From assembly GCF_002056295.1 (NCBI RefSeq), contig NZ_CP020100.1, positions 1,945,501 through 2,009,500 on the forward strand: a stretch of DNA of 64,000 bases, written 5' to 3'. Below are positions 20,740 through 30,417 of the stretch, one piece after another. The position numbers and the translations under genes were made by a program. The notes beneath the pieces were generated by a model. That model had not been told where the DNA came from. It saw nothing but the letters and a program-made list of their open reading frames with translations, and ran no database searches. The stretch is from Halopseudomonas phragmitis. Its GTDB lineage: Bacteria; Pseudomonadota; Gammaproteobacteria; Pseudomonadales; Pseudomonadaceae. The number at the start of each line of letters is the position of its first letter. Positions within the stretch are counted from its first letter, which is position 1.

Positions 20740-23496
20740 TCAGGCTTTCAGGCTCCTGCGCTCAATCCAGTAACTCATCTGTTCCTTGAGTTGCGACAGT
20801 TCGACCGGTTTGGCCATGTGGCCGTCCATTCCGGCCTTGCGTGCCCGTTCACGGTGTTCCGGCAAGATGTGTGCGGTCAGGGCAATGATCGGCAACGGCT
20901 GACGACCGTTGTGCTGCTCCCACTGACGAATGCGTTCGGCGGCGGTAAAACCGTCCATTTCGGGCATTTCGCAGTCCATTAGAATTAGATCAAAACGTCC
21001 GCTCTTGGCCGCTTCCAGGGCCTGTTGACCATTGCTGACGGCTTCCGCATCGATCTTGAGCTTGCTCAGCATGCCGCGTATTACTTTGGTCGATATGCTG
21101 TTATCTTCGGCGATCAGTACCCGAAACGGAGTGCCGAGGCTGGCATCGGACTCCGTTGTTAGCGCTTCGGTATGGGCTTGTTCGTGATGCTGGAGCCACT
21201 CATCGATCAGGGTGGTACGCAGGGTATAGCCGGCCACCGGCTTGTTCAGCACCCGACGAATACCGGCATTGCGAGCCACCACGCGACTGGGAAGCTGATT
21301 GATGCCGGTCAGCATGATGATCAGCAGGTCGTCGGGAATGCCGGGGTCGTCCTTGAGCCGGCTGGCCAGTTCCAGGCCGCTCATGCCGGGCATCGACTGA
21401 TCGACCAGCAGAATATCGAAAGGCGTGCCCAGGTTGGCTTGGCTACGCAAGAGCGCTAGTGCCTCTTTGCCGCTGGCGGCAACTTGCGGCTGCATGCCCC
21501 AGGCGCTGGTCTGCTGCTGGAGAACCTTACGGCAGGTGGCGTTGTCGTCGACGATCAGTACGCTGCGCTCCTGCAGGCAGCGACCCTCACTGTCGGGTTC
21601 AGTCTGGCTTGTGACTGCTTGAGCGGGGAGGGTGAACCAGACCGTATTGCCCTGTTCGTTGCCCTGCTTGATGCCGAGTTGGCCGTGCATCATATGGATG
21701 AGCTGACGGCTGATGGCCAGGCCAAGATACCCACTGCCGTCATATGGTCCGGCCTGACTGCGGCCCGGGTCGGCGCGCAGCAGGCAGTCACGGGCTTCAC
21801 TGGGCATGCTGGTGCCACTGTCCTGAACCGCGAAGCGCAGTACCTGTTCATCGCGGGATTTCTTTTCCAGGGCTACTGCCAGCATGATCTCTCCCTGGCT
21901 GGTGTGGCGCAGGGCGTTGGTGAGCAGGTTAAGCAGAATCTGGCGCAAGCGAGTCGGATCACCCTGTAGGGTTCTGGGTACCTCTGGATGGACGAAGCTG
22001 ATCAGTTCCAGACTGTGACCATCGACCCGGCTGCGGAAAATATCCAAACAGTCATTGACCAGCGCATGCAGGTCGAATTGGACGTTTTCCAGAATCAGTT
22101 GCCCTGATTCCAGGCGTGACATGTCGAGAATTTCGTTGATCAGGTTGAGCAGGTCATTGCCTGAACTGTGAATGGTCTGTACGTAATCGCGTTGCTTGGC
22201 CGACAGCGCGGTATCGAGCAGCAGCTCGCTCATGCCCAGTACCCCGTTCATAGGGGTGCGGATTTCATGACTGATGCGGGCCAGAAACTCGGCTTTGGCC
22301 CGGCGCTCGGCTTGGTGGGTGGCCTCGGCGCTGTTGCTGCGCCGCTGGTTGGCAAGCTGGCGCTGCAGGCGTTTGTGCAGGCTCCAGGCAAAACTGACGA
22401 GGGCCAGCCAGAGTACGAAATCGGCCAGATTCTGGTGGTGAACCAACTGTAATTGTTCGGTCTCCACCAGCCAACTGGCGATCATCAATAGCGCGCCAAA
22501 CAGGAAAGTCCGGTCGATACCTTGTTGGCGCAGCCACAGATGACCGATCAGGGCCATGGTGAACAGTGGTACGCCCAGATGCAGCAGGCTGGACAGATGC
22601 GGCATCAGCCCCGGTTGCAGCGCGGCAAGCAAAGCACAGGCGGCGCAAAGCAGCGCCCCGGCCAGTACGGCGCGACGGGCTGGAGTGGGGTCGCGTTCGG
22701 GTAGCATGCCCAGAGTCAATAGCAGAATGATCGGCATGGCCAGCAAGTGGAGAAAATCGCTGGCCGGACCGTATAGCAGAGGAATCTGGCGGGCAGCCCA
22801 GTCTATCGTACCCAGGCTGGACAGGCTGAGAATCAGTCCGCTCAGGGCCAGCAGCAGGTGTAACAAGTCGCGACCAACCAGGCCCTGGAGTAGGCCATGG
22901 AGCATAATGGCTAGCATCAGGCCGACCAGGATTCCGCTCAGGGCCTGCCCCAGAGTGTGTTCGGCAATGGCTGTTGGGGTATCGTGCAGGTGCAGGCCGG
23001 TAGTCATGGCATAGTCGCTGTGCAGACGTAGGTAGATGACGGCCTGGCTTTCAGCCTGGGGTTCGACTGGAAAGCTGAATGCTGCATGGGGAAGTGGGCG
23101 CTGGCTGGGCGGCTGATAGGCGCCGGTGTGGAAGCGGCTGCGTGGAATACCGTCTTCGAGCAGGTAGAAGTGGATACTGGGGATAACCCGGTTGTCCAGT
23201 TCCAGCCACTTAGGGTGATTGTCGGCCAGTGGCAGCATCAGCCACAGGGCGGCACCTTGGCCGGGCAGTTGCAGAGGTCCTGGCGGAGCGGGAACGAAGC
23301 GGTTGATATAACGGTTGGAAAGCATGTCGGCCAGATCCAGCTCACCACTGGCGTCGACGAAAGTACGTAAGCCGGTTTGTGGATGGCCGCTGGCCTGACT
23401 CAGGGGGCTGAAGAGCAGAAACAAGCCAACTAGGCTGCAGACTAACAACCGATAGGCGGTCACGTTGACTGGGTCCTGTCCATGGGCATCGGGCAA
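20740..23496 (-). CDS. retS: Hybrid sensor kinase RetS
   Basis: Orphan hybrid kinase that in P. aeruginosa binds GacS and blocks Gac/Rsm signalling, favouring acute over biofilm behaviour. Domains: signal segment, periplasmic 7TMR-DISMED2 (about 40-180), seven membrane helices (about 185-375), HisKA with His410 in ARISHEIRTPMNGV, an ATPase domain with a good N box but a degenerate G1 box (VQDSGTSM), and two receiver domains with Asp699 and Asp841. The order, the wording of many motifs and the purD neighbour match P. aeruginosa RetS. The open frame starts with TTG at 23496; GTG at 23463 is a likely alternative. Confidence 0.87.
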   Translation of the reverse strand: MPDAHGQDPVNVTAYRLLVCSLVGLFLLFSPLSQASGHPQTGLRTFVDASGELDLADMLSNRYINRFVPAPPGPLQLPGQGAALWLMLPLADNHPKWLELDNRVIPSIHFYLLEDGIPRSRFHTGAYQPPSQRPLPHAAFSFPVEPQAESQAVIYLRLHSDYAMTTGLHLHDTPTAIAEHTLGQALSGILVGLMLAIMLHGLLQGLVGRDLLHLLLALSGLILSLSSLGTIDWAARQIPLLYGPASDFLHLLAMPIILLLTLGMLPERDPTPARRAVLAGALLCAACALLAALQPGLMPHLSSLLHLGVPLFTMALIGHLWLRQQGIDRTFLFGALLMIASWLVETEQLQLVHHQNLADFVLWLALVSFAWSLHKRLQRQLANQRRSNSAEATHQAERRAKAEFLARISHEIRTPMNGVLGMSELLLDTALSAKQRDYVQTIHSSGNDLLNLINEILDMSRLESGQLILENVQFDLHALVNDCLDIFRSRVDGHSLELISFVHPEVPRTLQGDPTRLRQILLNLLTNALRHTSQGEIMLAVALEKKSRDEQVLRFAVQDSGTSMPSEARDCLLRADPGRSQAGPYDGSGYLGLAISRQLIHMMHGQLGIKQGNEQGNTVWFTLPAQAVTSQTEPDSEGRCLQERSVLIVDDNATCRKVLQQQTSAWGMQPQVAASGKEALALLRSQANLGTPFDILLVDQSMPGMSGLELASRLKDDPGIPDDLLIIMLTGINQLPSRVVARNAGIRRVLNKPVAGYTLRTTLIDEWLQHHEQAHTEALTTESDASLGTPFRVLIAEDNSISTKVIRGMLSKLKIDAEAVSNGQQALEAAKSGRFDLILMDCEMPEMDGFTAAERIRQWEQHNGRQPLPIIALTAHILPEHRERARKAGMDGHMAKPVELSQLKEQMSYWIERRSLKA

Positions 23497-23549
23497 CTCA
23501 GGCTCGGTATATTGCCGGGAGTATAGCTGATGGCCATGGCAAGCGGTAT

Positions 23550-23588
23550 GGATTGGTCGGCCGGGAGGTTGTCCCTGCCGGCCAATCC
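23550..23588. other. 12-bp inverted repeat between purD and retS
   Basis: GGATTGGTCGGC (23550-23561) and GCCGGCCAATCC (23577-23588) pair with one G-T position around a 15-base loop. It follows the purD stop by 11 bases on the minus strand. No T-run follows, so it is more likely a stabilising or rho-assisted 3' structure than an intrinsic terminator. Confidence 0.5.
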
Positions 23589-23598
23589 ACTATGAACC

Positions 23599-24876
23599 TC
23601 AGCTCTCCCGGGCAATCGCACGGTAGCCGATGTCCTTGCGGTAGAAGCAACCGTCCCAACTGATATCTGCGGCCAACTGATAGGCGCGCTGCTGGGCTTC
23701 GCGTACGCTGCTGCCAAGAGCGGTAGCGCAGAGCACGCGGCCACCGCTGGTGACTATCTGGCCGTCCTTCAGGGCGGTTCCAGCATGGAACACCTTGGCT
23801 TCGGCACTGCCAGCGCTCAAACCGCTGATTGGCGCGCCCTTGGCGTAGTCGCCCGGGTAGCCGCCGGCGGCCAGTACTACGCCCAGGCTCGGACGCGGAT
23901 CCCATTGGGCCTGAATCTGATCCAGGCGTGTATCAAGGGCGGCTTCGACCAGTTCCACTAAGCTCGACTGCAGGCGCAGCATGACAGGCTGGGTCTCCGG
24001 GTCGCCAAAACGGCAGTTGAACTCGATGACCTTAGGCGCGCCAGTGGCATCAATCATCAGGCCGGCGTAAAGGAAACCAGTATAGACATTGCCTTCAGCG
24101 GCCATGCCGCGCACGGTTGGCCAGATCACCTCATCCATGACCCGTTGGTGCACTGCGTCGGTGACCACCGGGGCCGGAGAGTAGGCGCCCATGCCGCCGG
24201 TATTCGGGCCGCTGTCGCCATCGCCGACACGCTTGTGGTCCTGGCTGGTGGCCATGGCCAGCACATGCTCGCCATCGACCATGACGATGAAGCTGGCTTC
24301 TTCACCATCAAGGAACTCCTCGATCACGACGCGTGAACCGGCCTCGCCAAAGGCATTGCCGGCCAGCATATCGCGCACGGCGGCTTCGGCTTCGTCCAGA
24401 GTCATGGCGACGATCACGCCTTTGCCGGCAGCCAGACCGTCAGCTTTGATCACGATGGGCGCGCCTTTTTCGCGCAGATAGGCCAGCGCGGGTTCGATCT
24501 CGGTGAAGTTGCAGTATTCGGCGGTGGGAATCTGGTGGCGGGCCAGGAAGTCTTTGGTGAAGGCCTTGGAGCCTTCCAGCTGAGCTGCGGCGGCGGTTGG
24601 ACCAAAGCATTTCAGCCCGGCGCTGCGGAAGCGATCGACCACGCCGGCGACCAGTGGAGCCTCGGGGCCGACGATGGTCAGGGCCACGTTGTCGCGGGCG
24701 AAGGCCACCAGCGCGTCCAGATCCAGCACATCAATGGCGACATTTTCACACTTGGCTTCGGTGGCGGTACCGGCATTGCCCGGAGCGACAAACACCTTCT
24801 CGACGCGCTCATCCTGCGCCACTTTCCACGCCAGTGCGTGTTCACGCCCGCCGCTGCCGATAATCAATACGTTCAT
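23599..24876 (-). CDS. purD: Phosphoribosylamine--glycine ligase PurD
   Basis: ATP-grasp enzyme for the second step of purine synthesis (GAR formation). The 425-residue protein starts MNVLIIGSGGREHALAWK, the family signature, and carries the ATP-grasp segments (IVIKADGLAAGKGV; EEFLDGEEASF) and FNCRFGDPETQ, the metal-binding region. Length is normal. It lies downstream of purH on the same strand, separated by a 179-base gap that contains a nested hairpin. Confidence 0.97.
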   Translation of the reverse strand: MNVLIIGSGGREHALAWKVAQDERVEKVFVAPGNAGTATEAKCENVAIDVLDLDALVAFARDNVALTIVGPEAPLVAGVVDRFRSAGLKCFGPTAAAAQLEGSKAFTKDFLARHQIPTAEYCNFTEIEPALAYLREKGAPIVIKADGLAAGKGVIVAMTLDEAEAAVRDMLAGNAFGEAGSRVVIEEFLDGEEASFIVMVDGEHVLAMATSQDHKRVGDGDSGPNTGGMGAYSPAPVVTDAVHQRVMDEVIWPTVRGMAAEGNVYTGFLYAGLMIDATGAPKVIEFNCRFGDPETQPVMLRLQSSLVELVEAALDTRLDQIQAQWDPRPSLGVVLAAGGYPGDYAKGAPISGLSAGSAEAKVFHAGTALKDGQIVTSGGRVLCATALGSSVREAQQRAYQLAADISWDGCFYRKDIGYRAIARES

Positions 24877-24955
24877 GCTGTTACCTCAAAATTCATTTGG
24901 GGTTTTCCGTTAGCAACTCGAAACAAGGTCGCGATCAAGCCAGTAGATGCAAGGC

Positions 24956-25015
24956 GCCGGTGACTTCGACAAGCGCAGTTGCCTGGAGGCAATGAGCATT
25001 GGCGAAGTCACCGGC
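24956..25015. repeat. Nested inverted repeat between purH and purD
   Basis: A perfect 13-bp inverted repeat, GCCGGTGACTTCG at 24956-24968 and its complement at 25003-25015, encloses a second hairpin, TTGCCT/AGGCAA (24979-24992). The GC-rich outer stem and A/T-balanced inner hairpin look like an interspersed intergenic repeat of the REP or MITE kind rather than a purine-regulatory site, but I can see only one copy in this window. Confidence 0.6.
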
Positions 25016-25055
25016 AACGCAGCAGATGCGGCTTCAGCGCGGCCGTAACCCTTAC

Positions 25056-26660
25056 TCAGTGGCGGAAATGCCGCATCCCGGTAAACACCATGGCCATGCC
25101 GGCTTCGTTGGCGGCGTCGATCACTTCCTGATCACGCATCGAGCCACCCGGCTGGATTACCGCGCTGATGCCGTTGGCGGCGGCGTTGTCGATGCCGTCG
25201 CGGAACGGGAAGAAGGCGTCTGAGGCCATGACCGCGCCGGCGACCTGCAGTCCGGCGTGCTCAGCCTTGATTGCAGCGATGCGCGCCGAGTTGACCCGGC
25301 TCATCTGGCCGGCGCCAACGCCGATGGTCTGGCGGTTCTTGGCGTAGACGATGGCGTTGGACTTGACGAACTTGGCCACTTTCCAGGCGAAGATCAGGTC
25401 GTGCATTTCCTGCTCGGTCGGGGCGCGCTGGGTCACCACCTTGAGGTCGGCTTCGGTGATCATGCCAATGTCGCGGCTCTGGATCAGCAAGCCGCCATTG
25501 ACCCGCTTGAAGTCCCAGCCAGCGGCCCGTGCAGGGCCCCATTCACCGCATTCAAGCAGGCGCACATTGGCTTTTGCAGCTACTACTTCGCGGGCAGCAG
25601 CGGAGACTTTGGGGGCGATGATGACTTCGACGAACTGGCGCTCGACGATGGCCTGGGCGGTCTCGCCGTCCAGCTCGCGGTTAAAGGCGATGATGCCGCC
25701 GAAGGCCGACTCATTGTCGGTGTCCCAGGCCAGGTCATAGGCTTTGCGGATGCCGCCATCGGCCTCCGGCACTACAGCTACGCCGCAAGGGTTGGCATGC
25801 TTGACGATCACGCAGGCTGGTTTGCTGAAGCTCTTCACACACTCCAGTGCAGCGTCGGTATCGGCGACGTTGTTGAACGATAGTTCTTTGCCCTGTAGCT
25901 GCACGGCTGTGGCCACGCAGGCCTCGGCGGCATGCTCGACATAGAAGGCCGCGCTCTGGTGCGGGTTCTCGCCGTAGCGCATGTCCTGGGCCTTGATGAA
26001 CTGGCTGTTGAAGGTGCGCGGGAAGGCGATGCGACCTTCGGTACTCAGGGTTTCGGCGCTCTGATCGATGCTACCCAGATAGTTGGCGATCATGCCGTCG
26101 TAGGCGGCGGTGTGTTCAAAGGCCTTGAGCGCCAGATCGAAACGCTGGGCATAGGTCAAACCGCCGGTCTTGAGATTATCGAGAATGCCTGCGTAGTCGA
26201 TGGCGTTCACCACGATGGCGACATCCTTGTGGTTTTTGGCGGCGCTGCGGACCATGGTCGGGCCGCCGATGTCGATATTCTCAATCGCATCGGCCAGGCT
26301 GCAACCGGGCTTGGCCACGGTGGCAGCAAATGGGTACAGATTGACTACCACCATGTCGATTGGCTGAATGCCGTGCTGCTGCATGACCTCGCCGTCAATA
26401 TCGCGGCGGCCGAGAATACCTCCATGGATTTTCGGGTGCAGGGTTTTTACCCGGCCGTCCATCATTTCCGGGAAGCCGGTGTAGTCGGCCACTTCAACGG
26501 CGTCGATAGCCTGTTCGCGCAGTAGCTTGAAAGTGCCGCCGGTGGACAGGATCTCCACGCCCAAGGCAGCCAGTTCACGGGCGAATTCAACGATCCCGGT
26601 CTTGTCAGACACGCTGATCAGCGCGCGACGTACCGGCAGGCGGGTGGTTTGGTCGGTCAT
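25056..26660 (-). CDS. purH: Bifunctional AICAR transformylase/IMP cyclohydrolase PurH
   Basis: Catalyses the last two steps to IMP. The 534-residue protein has the N-terminal MGS-like cyclohydrolase domain ([29 protein letters not shown]; the [15 protein letters not shown] motif) and the C-terminal transformylase domain with KHANPCGVA and the [20 protein letters not shown] end. Length is as expected. It follows fis by 46 bases on the same strand, so dusB-fis-purH-purD may be one transcription unit, as in other pseudomonads. Confidence 0.97.
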   Translation of the reverse strand: MTDQTTRLPVRRALISVSDKTGIVEFARELAALGVEILSTGGTFKLLREQAIDAVEVADYTGFPEMMDGRVKTLHPKIHGGILGRRDIDGEVMQQHGIQPIDMVVVNLYPFAATVAKPGCSLADAIENIDIGGPTMVRSAAKNHKDVAIVVNAIDYAGILDNLKTGGLTYAQRFDLALKAFEHTAAYDGMIANYLGSIDQSAETLSTEGRIAFPRTFNSQFIKAQDMRYGENPHQSAAFYVEHAAEACVATAVQLQGKELSFNNVADTDAALECVKSFSKPACVIVKHANPCGVAVVPEADGGIRKAYDLAWDTDNESAFGGIIAFNRELDGETAQAIVERQFVEVIIAPKVSAAAREVVAAKANVRLLECGEWGPARAAGWDFKRVNGGLLIQSRDIGMITEADLKVVTQRAPTEQEMHDLIFAWKVAKFVKSNAIVYAKNRQTIGVGAGQMSRVNSARIAAIKAEHAGLQVAGAVMASDAFFPFRDGIDNAAANGISAVIQPGGSMRDQEVIDAANEAGMAMVFTGMRHFRH

Positions 26661-26706
26661 CTTGGGTCCTGGGTTGCTTTCGGGTATTCAGGTAGGGCGC
26701 CGGTGT

Positions 26707-27033
26707 TTACAGCAGTCCGTATTGCTTGAGTTTCTTGCGCAGGGTGCCACGGTTCAGGCCCAGCACCTCTGAGGCGCGGGTCTGGTTGCCGTTGACATAA
26801 TCCATAACGCACTCGAGCAGCGGCGCTTCGACCTCGGACAGGACCATGTCGTAAACGTCGGTTACGTCCTGGCCGTCAAGGTGGTCGAAGTAGTTGCGCA
26901 GGGCTTGTTCAACATTGTCGCGCAGGGTGCGGCTGCGTTCGTTGCTGTCGGGCCTGGTGTCAGTCAGGCCGGGTTCGCTGGTGTCGCTCACGGGGTGGGT
27001 TCCGTTGATCGTTGTAGTGTTGAGTAGAGTCAT
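26707..27033 (-). CDS. fis: DNA-binding protein Fis
   Basis: Nucleoid protein that bends DNA and activates stable-RNA promoters in fast growth. The 108-residue protein has a variable polar N-terminus and the conserved C-terminal four-helix core: [18 protein letters not shown], and the [23 protein letters not shown]. The ATG at 27033 follows GGAGA and overlaps the dusB stop in an ATGA; the open frame continues upstream but that part lies in dusB. dusB-fis coupling is the standard gammaproteobacterial arrangement. Confidence 0.95.
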   Translation of the reverse strand: MTLLNTTTINGTHPVSDTSEPGLTDTRPDSNERSRTLRDNVEQALRNYFDHLDGQDVTDVYDMVLSEVEAPLLECVMDYVNGNQTRASEVLGLNRGTLRKKLKQYGLL

Positions 27034-28028
27034 GCCGCCAGGTCTCCTTCCAACAAGCGGGTGAAAAACTGCTCGATCGCCTGGCGCTGCTCTGCTGGGT
27101 CGTCGATGCGATTGAATGCCCGGCGAAACTCCCCAGCGCCGGGTAACGTCTGCAAATACCAACCCACATGCTTGCGGGCGATCCGTACGCCCTGCTCGAA
27201 ACCATAAAAGCCATGCAATGCATCGAGATGCTCAAGCAGGGTGGCATGTTGGTCAGGCAGTGGCAGTGGCGGGCGGTGACATCCATGACGCAGATAGTGA
27301 TCTATTTCGGCAAAAATCCACGGGTGTCCCTGAGCTGCGCGGCCAATCATGACTGCGTCGGCTCCGGTGTGCTGCAGCACCCGTTGGGCTTTCTCTGGGG
27401 AATCAATATCGCCATTGGCGAAAACCGGGATGCTAATGGCTTGTTTGATGGCGGCGATGGTGTCGTACTCGGCCTCGCCGGTATACAGGTCGGCACGAGT
27501 GCGGCCATGCACGGCCAGAGCCTGGATGCCGCTTTGTTCGGCGATCCGGGCAATCCGTAGGCCGTTGCGGTTGTCCCGGTCCCAGCCGGTGCGGATTTTC
27601 AGGGTGACTGGAATTTGCACGGCACCGACTACGGCTTCGAGAATTTCGGCAACCAGGGTTTCATCGCGCAGTAGTGCCGAACCGGCAGCCTTATTGCAGA
27701 CCTTCTTGGCAGGGCAGCCCATGTTGATATCGATGATCTGGGCGCCGAAGTCCTGATTCATGCGTGCGGCTTCGGCCATCATGCCGGGGTCGCCGCCGGC
27801 GATCTGAACTGAACGGGGCTCAGCTTCGCCACTATGGTCCAGACGCTGGCGTGATTTTCGGCTATGCCACAGTCGGGTATCGCTGGTGACCATTTCCGAT
27901 ACTACCAACCCCGCACCCAGGCGCCGGCACAGTTGCCGGAACGGGCGGTCGGTGACCCCGGCCATGGGGGCCAGGATAACGCGATTGGCTAGTTGGTAAG
28001 GTCCGATACTGATCACTGCATGGTCCAT
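27030..28028 (-). CDS. dusB: tRNA-dihydrouridine synthase DusB
   Basis: Flavoenzyme that reduces U17 in the tRNA D loop. The 332-residue TIM-barrel protein has the family landmarks [37 protein letters not shown] with the catalytic Cys, and the FMN-binding FANGDI and [11 protein letters not shown] segments. The ATG at 28028 begins at the conserved DUS start; 33 more upstream codons are open but lie in the probable leader. It is coupled to fis by a 4-base overlap. Confidence 0.95.
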   Translation of the reverse strand: MDHAVISIGPYQLANRVILAPMAGVTDRPFRQLCRRLGAGLVVSEMVTSDTRLWHSRKSRQRLDHSGEAEPRSVQIAGGDPGMMAEAARMNQDFGAQIIDINMGCPAKKVCNKAAGSALLRDETLVAEILEAVVGAVQIPVTLKIRTGWDRDNRNGLRIARIAEQSGIQALAVHGRTRADLYTGEAEYDTIAAIKQAISIPVFANGDIDSPEKAQRVLQHTGADAVMIGRAAQGHPWIFAEIDHYLRHGCHRPPLPLPDQHATLLEHLDALHGFYGFEQGVRIARKHVGWYLQTLPGAGEFRRAFNRIDDPAEQRQAIEQFFTRLLEGDLAA

Positions 28029-28126
28029 CCCTGTACTGTCCAGTCGGCGGTGGCACGTCTCCGAGGACGCCGGCCAGAAAGATTTCAGGGCGCTCAGAGG
28101 TTGATTGGTGTGTGAAAAGGCCGTCA

Positions 28127-28155
28127 ATCATACCTGTAAAGAGTGACCATATAAA
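28127..28155 (-). promoter_or_regulatory. Candidate sigma-70 promoter of dusB-fis
   Basis: On the minus strand TTTATA (28155-28150) and TATGAT (28132-28127) are 17 bases apart. Transcription would start near 28120 and give a leader of roughly 90 bases. The -10 box is close to consensus, the -35 box matches in four of six positions. Confidence 0.45.
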
Positions 28156-28260
28156 GACTGGGCTGGTCGATATTTGAACAGATTGACCAGCGGTTTTGAG
28201 CGGCCTGTCCGGTTGCGGGCTACCGAATCCTGGGGGCTGAGGTAAATGCCTGGCGCGGTA

Positions 28261-29373
28261 TCAAGGGCTGTGAAAGTCGAGTTGGTAGTTGACCGCTTGC
28301 GGGCCTGGGTCAAGCATGTCGAGGGCAACATGAATCGGGGTCTGCGAGGGCATCAGGGTAACGCCGGCCAGCTCACCAGCCAGATACTCCTCCGGACGGA
28401 ACCGGCGATTGGCCAGCTCCCGGCCCTGGCTGTCACTGAAGCTCATGCTCAGTACCGGGAAAGGTTGGGCGAAGCTGGCGCGGTTATACAGGATAACGTC
28501 GATGGCGACTGCTCGGGGAAACTCCGGGTGCGGGCGCACCAACAGGTTGCTGCTGCGGATCAGACTGATATCGACCCGAGCAGGCAACTCACAGCCGGTT
28601 AACAGGCAGGCCTGTTCGATCCAGGGACGGCTGCGGTCGTCATGAGCCAGAGCCTCGAAGTTGTAAGTGACGTACTGACCAAGCAGGCCGAGCAGAGCAA
28701 GGACGCAGAGAGCGGTCCACAAGCCATTGTGCCGGCGACGCCGCCGCGGGCGTGGCAGGTCGTCCAGCAGTAGCGGCTCGTCATCCAGATCGTCGAGTCC
28801 CAGGTGCTCACCAAACCGAGGTTCATTGCGCTGCTCGTCATCTTCCTCGGTTAAAGCAGAGGGTTTGTCGACAGCGGTTGTCCGCGCGTGTCCAGGGCGG
28901 AACACGCCGTGGTCATCGCGTTCAGCCACCAGTGGTTGGAAGCGCTGGCTTGCAGTCGGGGGCGAGCTGCGCTCAGAACCTGGTGCTGTGTATTCCGGCT
29001 CGAGCGTTGAAGGTGTCAGCGGCTGAGTTGGGGGCTCGGGTGCCAGTTCCGGTGGTGCCGAATGTGATGGATTGATCTCTTCGATGATTGACTCGTCGAG
29101 CCCCAGGGCTTCCAGGTCCAGTTCATCAAGCTCCAGATCATCATGGATCAACAGGCTGGTTTGTTGTGGCACTCTGGATGGTTGGGGCGGGGCGGCTGCG
29201 GGATGCTCGGGCTCGGGCGCCGGTTGAGCAGGTTCAGCTAGTACCTTGCGGGCATCGAACACTTTCAGGCAGGCGCCGCAGCGAACGTGTCCGGCGGCGG
29301 CATTGAGTTGCTCCTGAGACAGCCGGAAGCGGGTCTGACAATAGGGGCATTGTGTGACCAGCAACTCACTCAT
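28261..29373 (-). CDS. Zinc-ribbon DUF3426 membrane protein
   Basis: A 370-residue protein with a four-cysteine N-terminal zinc ribbon of the MJ0042 type (Cys9, Cys12, Cys32, Cys35 in CPYC and CGAC), a long Pro/Glu/Asp-rich low-complexity region (40-210), a basic stretch RPRRRRRH, one membrane helix at about 218-237 and a C-terminal DUF3426 domain outside the membrane. The function is not known. Orthologues stand between dusB-fis and prmA in Pseudomonas, as here. It ends 232 bases upstream of the dusB start codon. Confidence 0.87.
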   Translation of the reverse strand: MSELLVTQCPYCQTRFRLSQEQLNAAAGHVRCGACLKVFDARKVLAEPAQPAPEPEHPAAAPPQPSRVPQQTSLLIHDDLELDELDLEALGLDESIIEEINPSHSAPPELAPEPPTQPLTPSTLEPEYTAPGSERSSPPTASQRFQPLVAERDDHGVFRPGHARTTAVDKPSALTEEDDEQRNEPRFGEHLGLDDLDDEPLLLDDLPRPRRRRRHNGLWTALCVLALLGLLGQYVTYNFEALAHDDRSRPWIEQACLLTGCELPARVDISLIRSSNLLVRPHPEFPRAVAIDVILYNRASFAQPFPVLSMSFSDSQGRELANRRFRPEEYLAGELAGVTLMPSQTPIHVALDMLDPGPQAVNYQLDFHSP

Positions 29374-29428
29374 GGGGAACGGTGCGCCTTATCGGACAGG
29401 ATTGGTAGCTATTGTGCCCTTAAGAGGT

Positions 29429-30316
29429 TCAAGCCGCCAAGTGGCGGGCTCCGCTGACACGTATCCAGCCGTCGCGTTCCGTGACCGGGTCGAGGTTGAA
29501 CCAGGGGCGATAGGCCGCGAGTATCTCATCGGTCTGCTCGGCCAGGATGCCGGACAGGGCAATGCGTCCACCGGGCAGAACCAGGCTGGCTAGTTGCGGG
29601 GCCAGGCTGACCAGAGGTCCGGCTAGTATGTTGGCGACCAGTACTTCGGCTGGTTGGGACGGCATGGCTTCGGGCAGATAGAGGCTAAAGCGCTGATCGG
29701 CAATGCCATTGCGCTGGGCATTGTCGCGCGAGGCTTCCAGCGCCTGGGGGTCAATGTCGGTACCGATGGCCTGGCCGGCACCCAGTAGCAGGGCGGCGAT
29801 GGCCAGAATGCCGGAGCCGCAACCGAAGTCGATCAGGGTTTTGCCGGTCAGAGGTTCGCTGTCGAGCCATTCCAGACACAAGGCCGTGGTCGGATGGGTG
29901 CCGGTGCCGAAAGCCAGTCCTGGGTCCAATAGCAGGTTGACGGCCTCAGGTTCAGGCGCCTGGTGCCAGCTTGGGACGATCCACAGCCGCTGGCCGAAGC
30001 GCATGGGCTGGAAGTTGTCCATCCAACTGCGTTCCCAGTCCTGGTCTTCAAGCTGCTCCAGGCTGTAATCGGGCAGTTGGCCGCCGCACAGCAGGGTCAG
30101 GTGGCTGATCAGTGCATCAGGGTCGGTATTGGCTTCGAACAGGGCCAGTAGGTGGGTGTTGGACCACAGCGGCGTGGTGCCCAGATCCGGCTCGAAAATC
30201 GGTTGATCTTCGGCATCCATGAAGGTCACGGATACTGCGCCGAGTTCAAGCAGGCGATCTTCCAGGTCGGAGGCCTGATCGGGAGAGATGGCAAGACGTA
30301 GTTGCAGCCAGGACAT
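29429..30316 (-). CDS. prmA: Ribosomal protein L11 methyltransferase PrmA
   Basis: Trimethylates N-terminal and lysine amines of ribosomal protein L11. The 295-residue protein has the N-terminal ferredoxin-like substrate domain ([13 protein letters not shown]...) and the class I SAM-binding domain with [15 protein letters not shown] and [18 protein letters not shown]. The ATG at 30316 is preferred to 30322 because the GGA at 30324-30326 then has normal spacing. A 55-base gap separates it from the DUF3426 gene on the same strand. Confidence 0.95.
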   Translation of the reverse strand: MSWLQLRLAISPDQASDLEDRLLELGAVSVTFMDAEDQPIFEPDLGTTPLWSNTHLLALFEANTDPDALISHLTLLCGGQLPDYSLEQLEDQDWERSWMDNFQPMRFGQRLWIVPSWHQAPEPEAVNLLLDPGLAFGTGTHPTTALCLEWLDSEPLTGKTLIDFGCGSGILAIAALLLGAGQAIGTDIDPQALEASRDNAQRNGIADQRFSLYLPEAMPSQPAEVLVANILAGPLVSLAPQLASLVLPGGRIALSGILAEQTDEILAAYRPWFNLDPVTERDGWIRVSGARHLAA

Positions 30317-30328
30317 GGGCATTCCAAA

Positions 30329-30356
30329 TAAAAGAAGCCCGGGCAGGCCCGGGCTT
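30329..30356 (-). terminator. Intrinsic terminator of the aroQ-accB-accC operon
   Basis: On the minus strand AAGCCCGGGC (30356-30347) pairs with GCCCGGGCTT (30344-30335) with a 2-base formal loop that must open to about six, followed by CTTTTATTT. It lies 62 bases after accC and just before prmA. Confidence 0.85.
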
Positions 30357-30417
30357 TGAGGCTTGTGACCGAAGACTGGAGCTGTTTGAGGTTCCTGTCT
30401 TCAGCGTTGGGCGGATT

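Noticed and set aside
24877-25055. PurR-type operator or purine riboswitch before purD
   Set aside because: No purine-riboswitch three-way junction and no PurR-like palindrome; only the nested repeat.
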